DNA of 54,809 nt from Dehalococcoidia bacterium. GTDB lineage: Bacteria; Chloroflexota; Dehalococcoidia; Lucifugimonadales; UBA3495. Under the pieces are notes generated by a model, which searched no databases, was not told the origin of the DNA, and was given only the letters and a program-made list of their open reading frames with translations. Within the stretch, counting starts at the first letter, position 1. The number at the start of each line of letters is the position of its first letter. Both the position numbers and the translations under genes were made by a program. The stretch lies in NCBI GenBank assembly GCA_022823505.1, contig JAJEIA010000018.1:1-54809 (forward strand). The letters are read 5' to 3'. Positions 36,585-45,529 of this stretch are shown piece by piece.

Positions 36585-37385
36585 TCAACAACGGACGGGG
36601 AACACGGGACGCTGGTCGGGCCGAAGGATTCGGTCCAGCCAGTCGCAAAGCCCTTCCCAGAATTCGGGATAGTCGCCAACATTCATGTGCCCGGCGGTAT
36701 CCACGGTAACCAGATGCTTGGGCTCGCGCGCCGCTTCGAACAGCTTGCGACCCTGCGAGAGCGGCACGAGTTCGTCGTCCACGCCATGCAGGATCAGCAG
36801 CGGGCAGCGAATCCGGTCCACCAGTGCAACTGAGTTGTATCGGTTGCCAACCAACCGGCCCGACCAGGTCAGGGTCGGGTAAAACAGCTTGCCCATGTCT
36901 CGCAACGAGGCGAAAGGGGCCACCAGGGCCATGCCCAATGGAGACCAGGATTCAGCGGCCAACCGTATCGAAACCGCGGCGCCCATGGATACTCCCATGA
37001 ACAGGGTGTGGTCCTGACCCGCTCCGTAAGTGCGCTGGAGGTGAGCCAGCGCGGCCCGCGCATCAACGGCGGTGTTGCGAACCGTCGCTTTGCCACGGCT
37101 ATTGCCGAACCCTCCGTAATCGAAGCCGAAGATATTCGCGCCGGTGTGTTTCCTGACGGCCGCAAACTCTCCAACCCGCCGGCTCAAATTGCCGCCGGCT
37201 CCTCCGAACCACATCCACGTCAGTTCGGGTCTGCGGTCACCGGGCACGTACCAGCATTGCAGCCGGTGCCCACATTCGGACTCGCACCACGACTCTTCGA
37301 ATTCGAGGCCCAGGTCGGTGGGCAGGGCTTGGCTAACCGGCTCCGGTTGGAAGAGCAATCGGCGTTCCAGGATGTCCATCCACAT
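36585..37385 (-). CDS. Alpha/beta hydrolase
   Basis: Protein of 266 residues of the BEM46/serine hydrolase type. It carries the nucleophile elbow GVSMGAAV (Ser133), NIFGFDYGGFGNSRG around the oxyanion region, LLILHGVDDELVP (acid Asp203 or Asp204) and DTAGHMNVG (His233). No clear signal peptide; the N-terminus (MDILERRLLFQPEPV) is typical of esterases of this group. Substrate unknown. It is preceded by a 176-nt gap from the Fe-S oxidoreductase and lies on the same strand. Confidence 0.85.
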   Translation of the reverse strand: MWMDILERRLLFQPEPVSQALPTDLGLEFEESWCESECGHRLQCWYVPGDRRPELTWMWFGGAGGNLSRRVGEFAAVRKHTGANIFGFDYGGFGNSRGKATVRNTAVDARAALAHLQRTYGAGQDHTLFMGVSMGAAVSIRLAAESWSPLGMALVAPFASLRDMGKLFYPTLTWSGRLVGNRYNSVALVDRIRCPLLILHGVDDELVPLSQGRKLFEAAREPKHLVTVDTAGHMNVGDYPEFWEGLCDWLDRILRPDQRPVFPVRC

Positions 37386-37561
37386 AACGCAACAACCCGC
37401 GGGCGTGACACTTGAACTGGCCTCACCGCCCGCAACGCGCGAGGTTGCGAGCCTGAGGACAGACTCGCATCAATACAGGCGTACAATTAAACCAGCGCCG
37501 GTGGACCGCAACGTATCCACCATGGTCGGCGGAAACTGGCACGGGTCGCGGAGCGGCGGGG

Positions 37562-39652
37562 TTAGTCGTCGAGGCTGTCGGCGAGTATCTCGAGGACATC
37601 CCGCGCGTCCTTGGCATCGGAGTGTCCCTTGGACTGGATGCCCTCGGTCAACATCTGGAGGCAGAACGGGCACGAGACGCCCACCGTGTCGGCCTGGGTT
37701 TCCAGGAAGTGGTCGGTGCGGGCGTGGTTAATCCGCTCCCCCTGGCTTTCTTCGATCCACATGTGACCACCACCGGCGCCGCAGCAAAAGCCACGCTCGC
37801 GGCATCGGGGAGCCATCTCGACCAGCTTCAGACCGGGAATAGCCTTGGCCACGTTCCGCGGCTCATCGTACACCCCGTTGTGGCGACCCAGGTAGCAGGA
37901 GTCGTGGTAGGCCACGGACACGTCCATGATCTTCACCGGCTTGATGCGGCCGTCGCGTATCAGCCCGTCGACGAATTGGCTGTAGTGGAGCACCTCATAT
38001 TCTCCGCCGAACTGGGGGTATTCGTTCTTCATCGTGTTGAAACAGTGGGGGCAGATGGTCACCACGGTCTTCACGTTGTAACCGTTCATCACCTCGACGT
38101 TCTGCTGCGCCAGGATCTGGAACAGGTACTCGTTGCCCATGCGCCGGGCCGGGTCACCGGTGCAACTTTCTTCATCGCCCAGGATGGCGAAATCGACGCC
38201 GGCGGATTTCAGCACCTTGGCCATCGAGCGGGCGATGCCCTGGCTACGCTGCTCCAGGGCTCCGGTGCAGCCCACCCAGAACAGAACCTCGGCGTCGGGT
38301 TTTTCGGCCATGGTCGGGACGTCGAGCCCTTCGGCCCAGTCGGTGCGAGCGAAGGTTGTACCGCGCCAGGGGTGCCCGCGCTGTTCCATGCTCAGCAGGG
38401 CGTTCATGCCGGTCTCCGGTATCCGCGACTCCTCCAGCACCAGGCTGCGCCGCATGTCGATGATCGTGGGCACGTGCTCGACCACCACCGGGCACTCCTC
38501 CATGCAGGCCCCGCAGGAAACGCAATCCCAAACCGCCTGTTCCGGGATTGCCCCGTCGATCAACGGCATCGGCTCCACGTGCTCGGCGTCCCGCGCCCCC
38601 TGGTGCCCGATGGCTATCATGTGCTCCTTGAGGTTCTCCACGATGTGCATGGGCGAAAGCACCTTGCCCGTCGTGTGGGCGGGGCAGGCGTCGGTGCAAC
38701 GGCCGCACACCGCGCAGGCGTATCCGTCCAGGAGCTCTTTCCAGGTGAAGTCCTGCACCCGTGACGCGCCGAAACGCTCCACGGTTTCCAGGTCCATCGT
38801 CGCCAGCGCGCCACGGGGCTCGAGGTTGCGGAAGAAGGCGTTGAGGGGCGCGGCAACCATGTGAATGTGCTTCGAAAACGGGATATACAGCCCGAACCCG
38901 AGCACGATCAGCAGGTGGACCCACCAGAAGATCGCCTGCAAAACTCCGGCCGTCGCCTGGGACATACCCAACCCGCTGAGCCAGTTGCCGATGGCGCCTC
39001 CGATGAATACGCCGGCTTCGGGACCCGCTCCCCCGGCCGCTACGTAAAACGAATGGACCAGCAGCGTTGCGATCATCAGCCCCGCAGTCAGGCCCACTAT
39101 AATTACCGACTCCCCCTTGCGGGTGAGGTCGAAACTCAGCCGGTGCGGCTGCGCGATCCACCGCCGGAACAAAGCCCAGATGAGCGCGAGCAGGATGACC
39201 GCTGCGAATATATCCAGGTAAATGCTGTAAACGAGGACCCCGGTCCTGGTCAGGATGGTCTCGCCCAGCGGATGCCAGATGGACCCGCCGAAAATGAAGA
39301 TCAGGTATGAAAGGCTGAAGGACAGGAAGCCCCAGAAGATTGCGGCGTGACCTAGGCCGGCGAGGTCGATGCTCCGGGAACGAGGATCCAGACGGCCGAC
39401 CCGCTGAAGGACCTTACGCTGGCCCAGCACTATGCCCGCTGCTCCGGCCAACCTGGTCATCGGGCGGTCGAACCTGGCAACGGGCAGTCCCTGCAGCACG
39501 AGCCGGAACACGCGGTGATAAACGACGTAGTTGGCCACGCCGAAGGTAAGCAGCGTGAGCACATAGACGCCAACCCATACGGGAATGACGCCGAAAAGCG
39601 AATCGGGGGGAACCATGCTCGTCTTGTCCTGGAGCCCCACGCACCGGGCCAT
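37562..39652 (-). CDS. Membrane-bound iron-sulfur oxidoreductase (HdrD/GlpC-like, with NarI-like domain)
   Basis: Protein of 696 residues; ATG 39652 or 39616 may be the start. The N-terminal third is a NarI/HdrE-like haem b membrane domain (LGHAAIFWGFLSFSLSYLIF, VHSFYVAAGG, WWVHLLIVLGFGLYIPFSKHIHM). Two 4Fe-4S motifs follow, CAVCGRCTDACP and CVSCGACMEECP, then two CCG-type domains (FWVGCTGALEQRS, VCP-like TICPHCFNTMKNEYP, SCYLGRHN, GFCCGAGGGHMW). It resembles heterodisulfide reductase-related or glycerol-3-phosphate/lactate oxidoreductases that pass electrons to quinone. The partner is unknown. No gene is coupled to it. Confidence 0.9.
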   Translation of the reverse strand: MARCVGLQDKTSMVPPDSLFGVIPVWVGVYVLTLLTFGVANYVVYHRVFRLVLQGLPVARFDRPMTRLAGAAGIVLGQRKVLQRVGRLDPRSRSIDLAGLGHAAIFWGFLSFSLSYLIFIFGGSIWHPLGETILTRTGVLVYSIYLDIFAAVILLALIWALFRRWIAQPHRLSFDLTRKGESVIIVGLTAGLMIATLLVHSFYVAAGGAGPEAGVFIGGAIGNWLSGLGMSQATAGVLQAIFWWVHLLIVLGFGLYIPFSKHIHMVAAPLNAFFRNLEPRGALATMDLETVERFGASRVQDFTWKELLDGYACAVCGRCTDACPAHTTGKVLSPMHIVENLKEHMIAIGHQGARDAEHVEPMPLIDGAIPEQAVWDCVSCGACMEECPVVVEHVPTIIDMRRSLVLEESRIPETGMNALLSMEQRGHPWRGTTFARTDWAEGLDVPTMAEKPDAEVLFWVGCTGALEQRSQGIARSMAKVLKSAGVDFAILGDEESCTGDPARRMGNEYLFQILAQQNVEVMNGYNVKTVVTICPHCFNTMKNEYPQFGGEYEVLHYSQFVDGLIRDGRIKPVKIMDVSVAYHDSCYLGRHNGVYDEPRNVAKAIPGLKLVEMAPRCRERGFCCGAGGGHMWIEESQGERINHARTDHFLETQADTVGVSCPFCLQMLTEGIQSKGHSDAKDARDVLEILADSLDD

Positions 39653-39797
39653 GGCGCTCGAGCCTAAAGTCGGCGGCTAGTTTACCACAGGGGGTCGCGT
39701 TTCTTTCCGTCTGGACGTGCTGGCGGCAGGGCAATCGCATCTTAATCAGCGATGGTGCCGGGGTCGAAATTGGCGGCAATGAACGGTGAATCTCACC

Positions 39798-39833
39798 AGG
39801 ATTGACAGGGTAAACGGGATGGACAGGATGATT
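39798..39833. repeat. Degenerate 9-bp tandem repeat (AGGATGGAC-like)
   Basis: Four 9-bp units: AGGATTGAC, AGGGTAAAC, GGGATGGAC, AGGATGATT. The same kind of 'caggattgacagg' motif is scattered in intergenic regions of many Chloroflexi and other environmental genomes as a short dispersed repeat. Origin unknown. Confidence 0.5.
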
Positions 39834-40281
39834 CGATGCGGGGGTCTTGGGCAATCGAAGGGTACCTGGGACTTCCAGGTGCGGATGGGTCTGTGCGTTA
39901 TTGCTCACTCGGATATCGTCCAGGCAATGGTACCGAATATGTTGGACACGCAATCGCCCTGGTGCCTGCCTGAACTGGTTGTGTACCGTCAGAATCCAGC
40001 GTTTCCAGATGCGGGGACTACTTTGATTGGAACCGTACCGTTGGGGCGATGCTTCAATCCAGCCGGCTCACTAAAAAATGCAAATTCGGATTCGGAGGTT
40101 CCGGCGGTGCAAACCGGGTAGGCATTTGACCAAAAGGAGGAAGCGCAAAAATGTGTGCGCTATCGCCGTGTTATCGAAACGCCGGACGGTTCAGGTTGCG
40201 TTTACGGTCGGGGCGAGGCACGTCGAGACCGGGACAATCGCGCGCCAGACGGTCGCCGTGTCGGATTACGGAAATCGGCGT

Positions 40282-40287
40282 TATAAT
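40282..40287 (+). promoter_or_regulatory. Candidate -10 box for the HNH gene
   Basis: A perfect TATAAT lies 80 nt before the ATG at 40367. The region 17 nt upstream (TGTCGG) is a poor -35. Confidence 0.4.
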
Positions 40288-40366
40288 GGGTGAAGCAATA
40301 TCAATAGCGACTTATCCTTTCGGCACGACGCGGCAGCGAATGCGCTACCTGCAATGAGGTTGGCAG

Positions 40367-41098
40367 ATGGCAAGCCGGGGACGAACGGGTCGAAAAAAGG
40401 GTGCGGCCAGGAGCAGGAACAACGGCCGACAACCCAACGCCAACGGATCGGGCGCCAGGCCCGGGAAGTCCAATGTCTCTGCTGCGTCGGAGGAAGATCA
40501 ACGCAACGGCAAAGCCCCGGTTCCCGGGAGGCTTACAGCGCCGGTCCTGGTGTTAAATCTCAACTACGTGCCGGTGAATGTTTGCACGGTGCGTCGGGCC
40601 ATCGTGCTGGTCGCCAAGGGCAAGGCCGAACTCCTGGAACAGCGAGCGGAACCGTCGCGCATTCGTACGTACAACGCCGCGCTGGACGCCCCTTCCATCA
40701 TTCGGCTGGTCTATCTGGTCAAGCGTCCCTTCGCGCCGCGGCGATTGTCGAAGAAAGAGGTGTTCCTCCGGGATCACTACACCTGCCAGTACTGCGGCAA
40801 GCGGTCCCAGAACCTCACTCTGGACCATGTGATCCCACGGCGTCAGCGCGGCCCGCACACATGGGACAACGTGGTTGCGGCCTGCGGACGGTGCAACCTG
40901 GACAAGGCCGGGCGCACGCCGGAGGAGGCCAACATGAGGTTGAGCCGACCGCCGACCGCGCCGCAGCCCAACCCCTATCGCATCCTGGAAAACCGCACCA
41001 TTCTGGAAGAGTGGAAGCAGTACATCCCCTGGCAGACGGCCAGCAAGTCGCGCAACAGCAACGAGAACGAGCCGGCGCTGATGGCGGTGGCCGACTGA
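40367..41098 (+). CDS. HNH endonuclease
   Basis: Protein of 243 residues. The first ~55 residues are basic and low in complexity (RTGRKKGAARSRNNGRQP). Then come VLVLNLNYVPVNVCTVRRAI and VLVAKGKAELLE, typical of a bacterial HNH group, and the nuclease core: HYTCQYCGKRSQNLTLDHVIPRRQRG, WDNVVAACGRCNLDKAG. Two CxxC pairs bind zinc and the D-H-V supplies the catalytic His. The group is widespread and not tied to phage; its role is unclear, perhaps DNA repair. It is followed after 6 nt by the Smr gene. Confidence 0.88.
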   Translation: MASRGRTGRKKGAARSRNNGRQPNANGSGARPGKSNVSAASEEDQRNGKAPVPGRLTAPVLVLNLNYVPVNVCTVRRAIVLVAKGKAELLEQRAEPSRIRTYNAALDAPSIIRLVYLVKRPFAPRRLSKKEVFLRDHYTCQYCGKRSQNLTLDHVIPRRQRGPHTWDNVVAACGRCNLDKAGRTPEEANMRLSRPPTAPQPNPYRILENRTILEEWKQYIPWQTASKSRNSNENEPALMAVAD

Positions 41099-41104
41099 GC
41101 CCTC

Positions 41105-41560
41105 ATGGCCAGTATCGACCTCCACGGCAGGACCTGGTCCGAATCGCTGGTTGAGCTGATCGCGACCTACAATCGGGTGCTGGCCGACGGCTCGGGATCA
41201 GAAGTCCTGGAAGTCGTGCACGGTTACGGCTCCACGGGAACGGGCGGCTCGCTGCGACGACGGGTGCGCGCCTTTCTTGCCGCTCATGGTGACCGCCTCG
41301 AGTTCCGACCGGGCGAAGATGCCGATGGCAATCCCGGGCACACCCTGGTTACGCCCGTCCGGCCCCTGCCGGCGCTCAACGATCTGTTGGCCGAGCAAGT
41401 CCTGGAGTACTGCGAGACCGCACGGACGCAGAGCAAGATAACGGGGAAGTTCCGGCGTTACGGAGACCCCAGCGTCATCCAGGCCATCCGCAGCCTCGAG
41501 AGGCAGGGACGGCTCCGCACGGTCAGCCGGGGACGCAACAAGGCCTACGAAGCGGTGTAG
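41105..41560 (+). CDS. Smr-domain protein with C-terminal winged helix
   Basis: Protein of 151 residues. The first 80 residues form an Smr (MutS2 C-terminal) domain: SIDLHGRTWSESLVELI, VLEVVHGYGSTGTGGSLRRRVRAFL. The D-L-H-G and H-G-x-G motifs mark nuclease or branched-nucleic-acid binding. The rest (LLAEQVLEYCETARTQSKITGKF; SVIQAIRSLERQGRLRTV) looks like a DNA- or RNA-binding winged helix. It is coupled to the HNH endonuclease. MutS2/Smr proteins act on recombination intermediates or collided ribosomes. Confidence 0.8.
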   Translation: MASIDLHGRTWSESLVELIATYNRVLADGSGSEVLEVVHGYGSTGTGGSLRRRVRAFLAAHGDRLEFRPGEDADGNPGHTLVTPVRPLPALNDLLAEQVLEYCETARTQSKITGKFRRYGDPSVIQAIRSLERQGRLRTVSRGRNKAYEAV

Positions 41561-41576
41561 GCGCCCGGGATTGGGT

Positions 41577-42632
41577 TCAGGCCACGCTGGCAGGCACGGC
41601 CAGCATCATGCACTCCAACGCCAGCCGCGGGTTGACGTTGGCATCCAGCGCGCCCAGGGTTTCCCGGACGCTTTCCAGGAAAGTGACAATGTCGGCCGTT
41701 TCGCTCGCATTGGCTTGGGTTGCCAGCTCGTCGCGCCAGTCATCGTTGTGGACGCGCTCGGCCAGGCCTTCCTTGATCAGCAGCACGTCGCGCCACCAGC
41801 GTTCCCACAGGTAAAGCTCCTGCCTCACCGCCTCGCGGTCGCCGGAAAAGCTCCCGGCCAGACTGTTGGCGTAGTTGAAGCGGACATCCAACGGCGACGA
41901 TGAGAGTGACGCAATCTGCGCCAATTGCTCGCGGTAAGCCTCCAGCAGTCCGGGGTCCTCGAGAGCCCTAAGAGCCCAACCGGGGCACCCACGCGCCAGG
42001 CGCGCCAGTCGGCGAGCGGTATCGGAGCCGACGCCCGGTCTCGATGCCAGGCAGCCGTACAGTGCGTCACCGGGCATGGGGCGCAAGGATAGATGGCGGC
42101 ACCGGGACCGAATGGTGGGCAGGATGGCATCTTCGTTGGTGGTAAGGAGCAAAACGAGCACCTGGGGCGGCGGCTCCTCCAGGGTTTTCAACAACGCGTT
42201 GGCCGGTTCGCTCTGCCCGGCCGACAAAGTCTCGGCGCCGTCGAAGATAACGACCTTCCACGAGCCCTCGACGGGCGTAACGGCGAGAAAGCTCTCGGCC
42301 TCCCGCACCTGGTCGATACTGATCCGGGTGGCGACTCTGGGATCGCCTCCCACCGCCACGATCTTCAGGTCGGCGAATACGCCGCGCCGGATGCGGGCGC
42401 AGGGATCGCAGTTGCCGCACGGCCCCCGTGCATCGTCCGGTTCGCCAAACATGGAACCAACCTGCTTTCCCCCGAGTACCGCGCAGTTGACCGCCGCGGC
42501 GAGATCCAGCGCCAGCGTCATCTTGCCGACGTGGGGCGGACCCGACAGCAGGTACGCATGAGCCAACCGGCCGGCGAGCAGGCCGGCATCAAGCTGCTTC
42601 AGCAGGTGGTCCTGGCCGATTGTTGACCACAC
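41577..42632 (-). CDS. holB: DNA polymerase III subunit delta' (HolB)
   Basis: Protein of 351 residues with an AAA+ clamp-loader domain: WSTIGQDHLLKQLDAGLLAG, Walker A GPPHVGKMT (31-39), and a zinc module with Cys50, Cys72, Cys75 and Cys78 (CGNCDPC). The spacing has about 13 extra residues compared with E. coli. Further on are ANALLKTLEEPP and the IRSRCRHLSLRPM (SRC) motif. It helps load the sliding clamp. Start ATG 42632 has no neighbour on the same strand; lysA lies beyond 42681. Confidence 0.9.
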   Translation of the reverse strand: MWSTIGQDHLLKQLDAGLLAGRLAHAYLLSGPPHVGKMTLALDLAAAVNCAVLGGKQVGSMFGEPDDARGPCGNCDPCARIRRGVFADLKIVAVGGDPRVATRISIDQVREAESFLAVTPVEGSWKVVIFDGAETLSAGQSEPANALLKTLEEPPPQVLVLLLTTNEDAILPTIRSRCRHLSLRPMPGDALYGCLASRPGVGSDTARRLARLARGCPGWALRALEDPGLLEAYREQLAQIASLSSSPLDVRFNYANSLAGSFSGDREAVRQELYLWERWWRDVLLIKEGLAERVHNDDWRDELATQANASETADIVTFLESVRETLGALDANVNPRLALECMMLAVPASVA

Positions 42633-42680
42633 GCTGTTGGACCGACAGCCTAACCGTGTGAGGTCGAACGGTCCGCCGGC

Positions 42681-43994
42681 CTACAGGTCACACAGCATCA
42701 TGTCCGCGTAGGATTCGCGCCGGCGGATCAGACGACTCTCGCCGTCATTCACCAGCACGATGGGCGGGCGTGGGTTCAAATTGTAGTTGCTGGCCATGGA
42801 CGGGCAGTACGCGCCGGCGGCGGGGATAGCGATCACGTCTCCCGCCGCAGGGGCGGGCAGCAGAATGTCGGACGCCAGCACGTCGCCCGATTCGCAGTAC
42901 TTGCCGGCGATGGTCACGGTGGCGTCGGGCTCGGCGGCGGGCCGGTTTGCCGACAGCACCTCGTAGGATGCCTGGTACAGCGCGGGACGGATGTTGTCGC
43001 CCATGCCGCCGTCCACGCTGACATAAGTGCGCACCCCAGGTATCTCCTTGATCGCCCCGATGCGGTAGAGGGCCACACCGGCCGGCCCGATGATCGAGCG
43101 TCCCGGCTCGATCACCAGGGAAGGATGTTCCATACCCAGCTCGTCGCAGGTCGCGGTCAGCGTGCTCACGATTGCCTCGGCGTAGTCGTCGGCAGCCGGG
43201 GGCTGGTCGTTCCGGGTGTAAGCGATGGCGAAGCCGCCACCCGGGCTGAACTCCTGGAGTTGGAGACCCTGTTCCCGCAGGCCGGCCGCGAACCGCAACA
43301 CAAGGTCCGTCGCGGCCTGGTACGGTTCCAGTTCGAATATCGGCGATCCCAAATGGAAGTGGAGTCCCCGCAGGTTGAGATGAGGCGCGGCGATGGCCTG
43401 CTGGATCGCTTTCTCCGCGTCACCGGTCTGAATAGAGAAACCGAACTTGGAATCGATGATGCCGGTGGTGGTGTAGGCGTGCGTGTGCGGGTCGATGCCG
43501 GGCGAAACACGCACGAGAATGTCCTGCGATTTGCCGGCGTCGGCGGAAATCCGTTCCAACAGGTCCAATTCGTGGAAGCTGTCCACCACCACCCGGCCGA
43601 TGCCGGCAGCGACCGCTTCCTCGAGCTCGGCGGGGGTCTTGTTGTTGCCGTGGAAGTACACTCTATCCAACGGCACTTCGCCGGCCATCGCCACGGCCAG
43701 TTCCCCGCCGGAGACCACGTCCAGGCCCAGGCCTTCCTCGGCGAAGATGCGAGCCAGCGCCGGGTTGATATACGCCTTGGAGGCATACACTGCCTCCGCG
43801 CCCGCATACCGCGAGGCGAACGCGTCCCGGAATTGGCGGCACTTGGACCGCAAAGTTGTCTCGTCCAAAACGTACAGCGGGGTGCCAAATTCCTCCACCA
43901 GGTCGACGGCGTCGCATCCGCCGATGGTGAGATGCCCGATGGCGTTGGTGTCGGCGGTGTCGGGAAAAACGTGCGTCAGGTGGCGGGGCAGCAT
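42681..43994 (-). CDS. lysA: Diaminopimelate decarboxylase LysA
   Basis: Protein of 437 residues, PLP-dependent, alanine-racemase fold. Landmarks: FGTPLYVLDETTLRSKCRQF, VYASKAYINP with PLP-Lys73, GLGLDVVSGGELAVAM, RVSPGIDPHTHAYTTTG, SKFGFSI and the tail VSVDGGMGDNIRPALY, KYCESGDVLASDI. It forms L-lysine from meso-diaminopimelate. The gene stands alone before holB, which it may be co-transcribed with (48-nt gap). Confidence 0.95.
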   Translation of the reverse strand: MLPRHLTHVFPDTADTNAIGHLTIGGCDAVDLVEEFGTPLYVLDETTLRSKCRQFRDAFASRYAGAEAVYASKAYINPALARIFAEEGLGLDVVSGGELAVAMAGEVPLDRVYFHGNNKTPAELEEAVAAGIGRVVVDSFHELDLLERISADAGKSQDILVRVSPGIDPHTHAYTTTGIIDSKFGFSIQTGDAEKAIQQAIAAPHLNLRGLHFHLGSPIFELEPYQAATDLVLRFAAGLREQGLQLQEFSPGGGFAIAYTRNDQPPAADDYAEAIVSTLTATCDELGMEHPSLVIEPGRSIIGPAGVALYRIGAIKEIPGVRTYVSVDGGMGDNIRPALYQASYEVLSANRPAAEPDATVTIAGKYCESGDVLASDILLPAPAAGDVIAIPAAGAYCPSMASNYNLNPRPPIVLVNDGESRLIRRRESYADMMLCDL

Positions 43995-44080
43995 GGCGTA
44001 AAGGCTCCAAATGAGTGTATTGACGGAAGATAATCTAGCATACCAGCGGGATCATTGGCGTCGCCAAGGGACGAGCATCT

Positions 44081-44105
44081 GCCCGCCGGGTGTTCTCCGG
44101 CGGGC
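44081..44105 (-). terminator. Terminator hairpin after the collagen-like gene
   Basis: Perfect 9-bp stem GCCCGCCGG/CCGGCGGGC with a 7-nt loop lies 42 nt downstream of the collagen-like gene's stop. It has no T-run after it, so termination may be weak or Rho-aided. Confidence 0.45.
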
Positions 44106-44146
44106 TCATGGGACCGAGGCTTTATTGCCGGCTATCCGCGATACTC

Positions 44147-44857
44147 TTAGCCTGATAACAGGCGGTTGAGTCGCGACAACGCGACTACGGCGAGTACCAG
44201 GGCGGCGAGAGCCAACAGAGCGGCCACAACAGCCGCGATCAGGGCGTAGAGTCCGTAGCCATCGGCTTCACTCTTGACACCAGGCGGTCCCTCGTCGCCT
44301 TGCGGTCCTGGGGGACCTACCGGCCCCTGAGGACCGGGCTGGCCCTGTGGCCCGGCCGGCCCCTGTGGGCCCTCCGGGCCCCGCTCACCGCGCGGGCCGG
44401 GAGGGCCCGTTACCGCGACGGGAGCTACCGTTGGTGCAGGACTCGGCGTCGATGTGGGCTGCGGTGTGGCGGTGGCGCTTGGCGTCGGGTGCACTCCCAA
44501 TCCAGCGCGCAGCTCCAGGTCGGCCTGGAGGAACCCGGCCTGCCAGTTCATCTCCACGTCCGCCCTTCGTCCGTCTATCAGGAAGTAAACCGGGCCGATG
44601 CCGGGAGGCTCCGGCACCTGCAGCGGGCCGAATCGGCCGTTGTTTTTCGCGGTCGTGCGACTCAACCGGACGTCGCCCTGCATCGCCTCGATCAGCGTGC
44701 CCGGGCGCACCAACTGTCCATCCAGCCAGGCGGTTCCGGCCAGGACCGTGGGCGGTAAAGGCGGAGACTGCGCTGACACTGTCGGTTGGGTGTTCGGGTC
44801 GAACAGAGTCGTTAGACAGATACCTACAACTAATATGAGGCACACGGCCCTTATCAT
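44147..44857 (-). CDS. Collagen-like surface protein with C-terminal membrane anchor
   Basis: Protein of 236 residues, starting at ATG 44857 because GGAGGAGG lies 8 nt before it. A signal peptide ([19 protein letters not shown]) is followed by a beta-rich domain ([33 protein letters not shown]) similar to carboxypeptidase-regulatory-like domains, a Ser/Thr/Pro linker, fifteen G-x-y triplets (residues 151-195; [19 protein letters not shown] and more), and a membrane helix (about 202-228) with a short basic end. The triplets predict a triple-helical rod that raises the N-terminal domain from the cell. It is possibly adhesive, for example in host or particle association. Confidence 0.75.
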   Translation of the reverse strand: MIRAVCLILVVGICLTTLFDPNTQPTVSAQSPPLPPTVLAGTAWLDGQLVRPGTLIEAMQGDVRLSRTTAKNNGRFGPLQVPEPPGIGPVYFLIDGRRADVEMNWQAGFLQADLELRAGLGVHPTPSATATPQPTSTPSPAPTVAPVAVTGPPGPRGERGPEGPQGPAGPQGQPGPQGPVGPPGPQGDEGPPGVKSEADGYGLYALIAAVVAALLALAALVLAVVALSRLNRLLSG

Positions 44858-45529
44858 TGGTTTGTCCTCCTCCGCAAGCATCAGGTTGCCCAGCCAAATG
44901 GATGTCCCAGCCTCGTCTTTCAAATTGTTGAACGTCCGGCCAGGCGTCGGCGCGGTATCGCAGACGTTCGGGTAATTTCGGCGTACCAACCGAAAATGGC
45001 AACGACGGGGTCGAGACCGAGAGTTGCCCTAGAATGATGCCATTACGACGGAGCCGATGTCCCCGGTTCTCGCGGTGATGTTTGTACATCTAACCAGGTT
45101 GGCCGCGATCAGGATCGACCGGGAGCGCATCAGTCGGGCTACGGAGACGAGTTCGACGCGCCGCGAATGGCAACCGCCATAACGTGTCCTCTGCCGATCC
45201 CTGCATGGCCCGCTCGACGGCGGGACTTCGGACGGACGCGGCACATTTGTTGGTCATTTCGTCCAAAATCTCCCGTCGCATCGACCGCTTCGACCGATTC
45301 TTGACGCTGGCGGGATGACGTTGTGAGGCTGTCGCGAATGAGTGCGGCGCGCGAGCAGGATGTCGACGGCTCCCGGTTAGACGCCAATCCGATTGACCGT
45401 CCGCCGGCGCGCCGTCTATACTGCCGCACGTGCGAACCGGCGCCGCCATTCGCTGTCGATTCGCTCCTCATCACTACCTCACCCTGCCGCCGCCGGTACG
45501 CCGGCCGTTCCTGATAGAGGAGGTGTATT
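44858..45529. other. Divergent intergenic region upstream of the molybdenum hydroxylase operon
   Basis: About 670 nt between the collagen-like gene (minus) and the 2Fe-2S subunit gene (plus). It contains the promoter at 45393-45422 for the latter. I see no credible reading frame; the frames present have no conserved features. Confidence 0.4.
45393..45422 (+). promoter_or_regulatory. Sigma-70-type promoter of the molybdenum hydroxylase operon
   Basis: TTGACC (45393-45398), an 18-nt spacer and TATACT (45417-45422) lie about 108 nt upstream of the first gene. Confidence 0.6.

Larger units (their letters stand above)
39653..40366. other. 714-nt intergenic region with degenerate repeat and two signals
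   Basis: This gap lies between the Fe-S oxidoreductase (minus) and the HNH gene (plus). It contains a four-unit 9-bp repeat (39798-39833), a perfect Shine-Dalgarno AAAGGAGGA at 40133-40141 followed by an ATG (40151) that opens a 68-codon Arg-rich frame I do not trust, and a TATAAT box at 40282. No recognisable protein is encoded. It may be decayed sequence. Confidence 0.4.

Noticed and set aside
39786..40121. 111-codon plus-strand frame beginning at the 9-bp repeat
   Set aside because: It starts inside repeat sequence, has no conserved pattern and no ribosome binding site.
40151..40357. 68-codon frame with a perfect Shine-Dalgarno
   Set aside because: The product is Arg/Ser-rich with no fold or relative I recognise; kept only as a note for the intergenic region.
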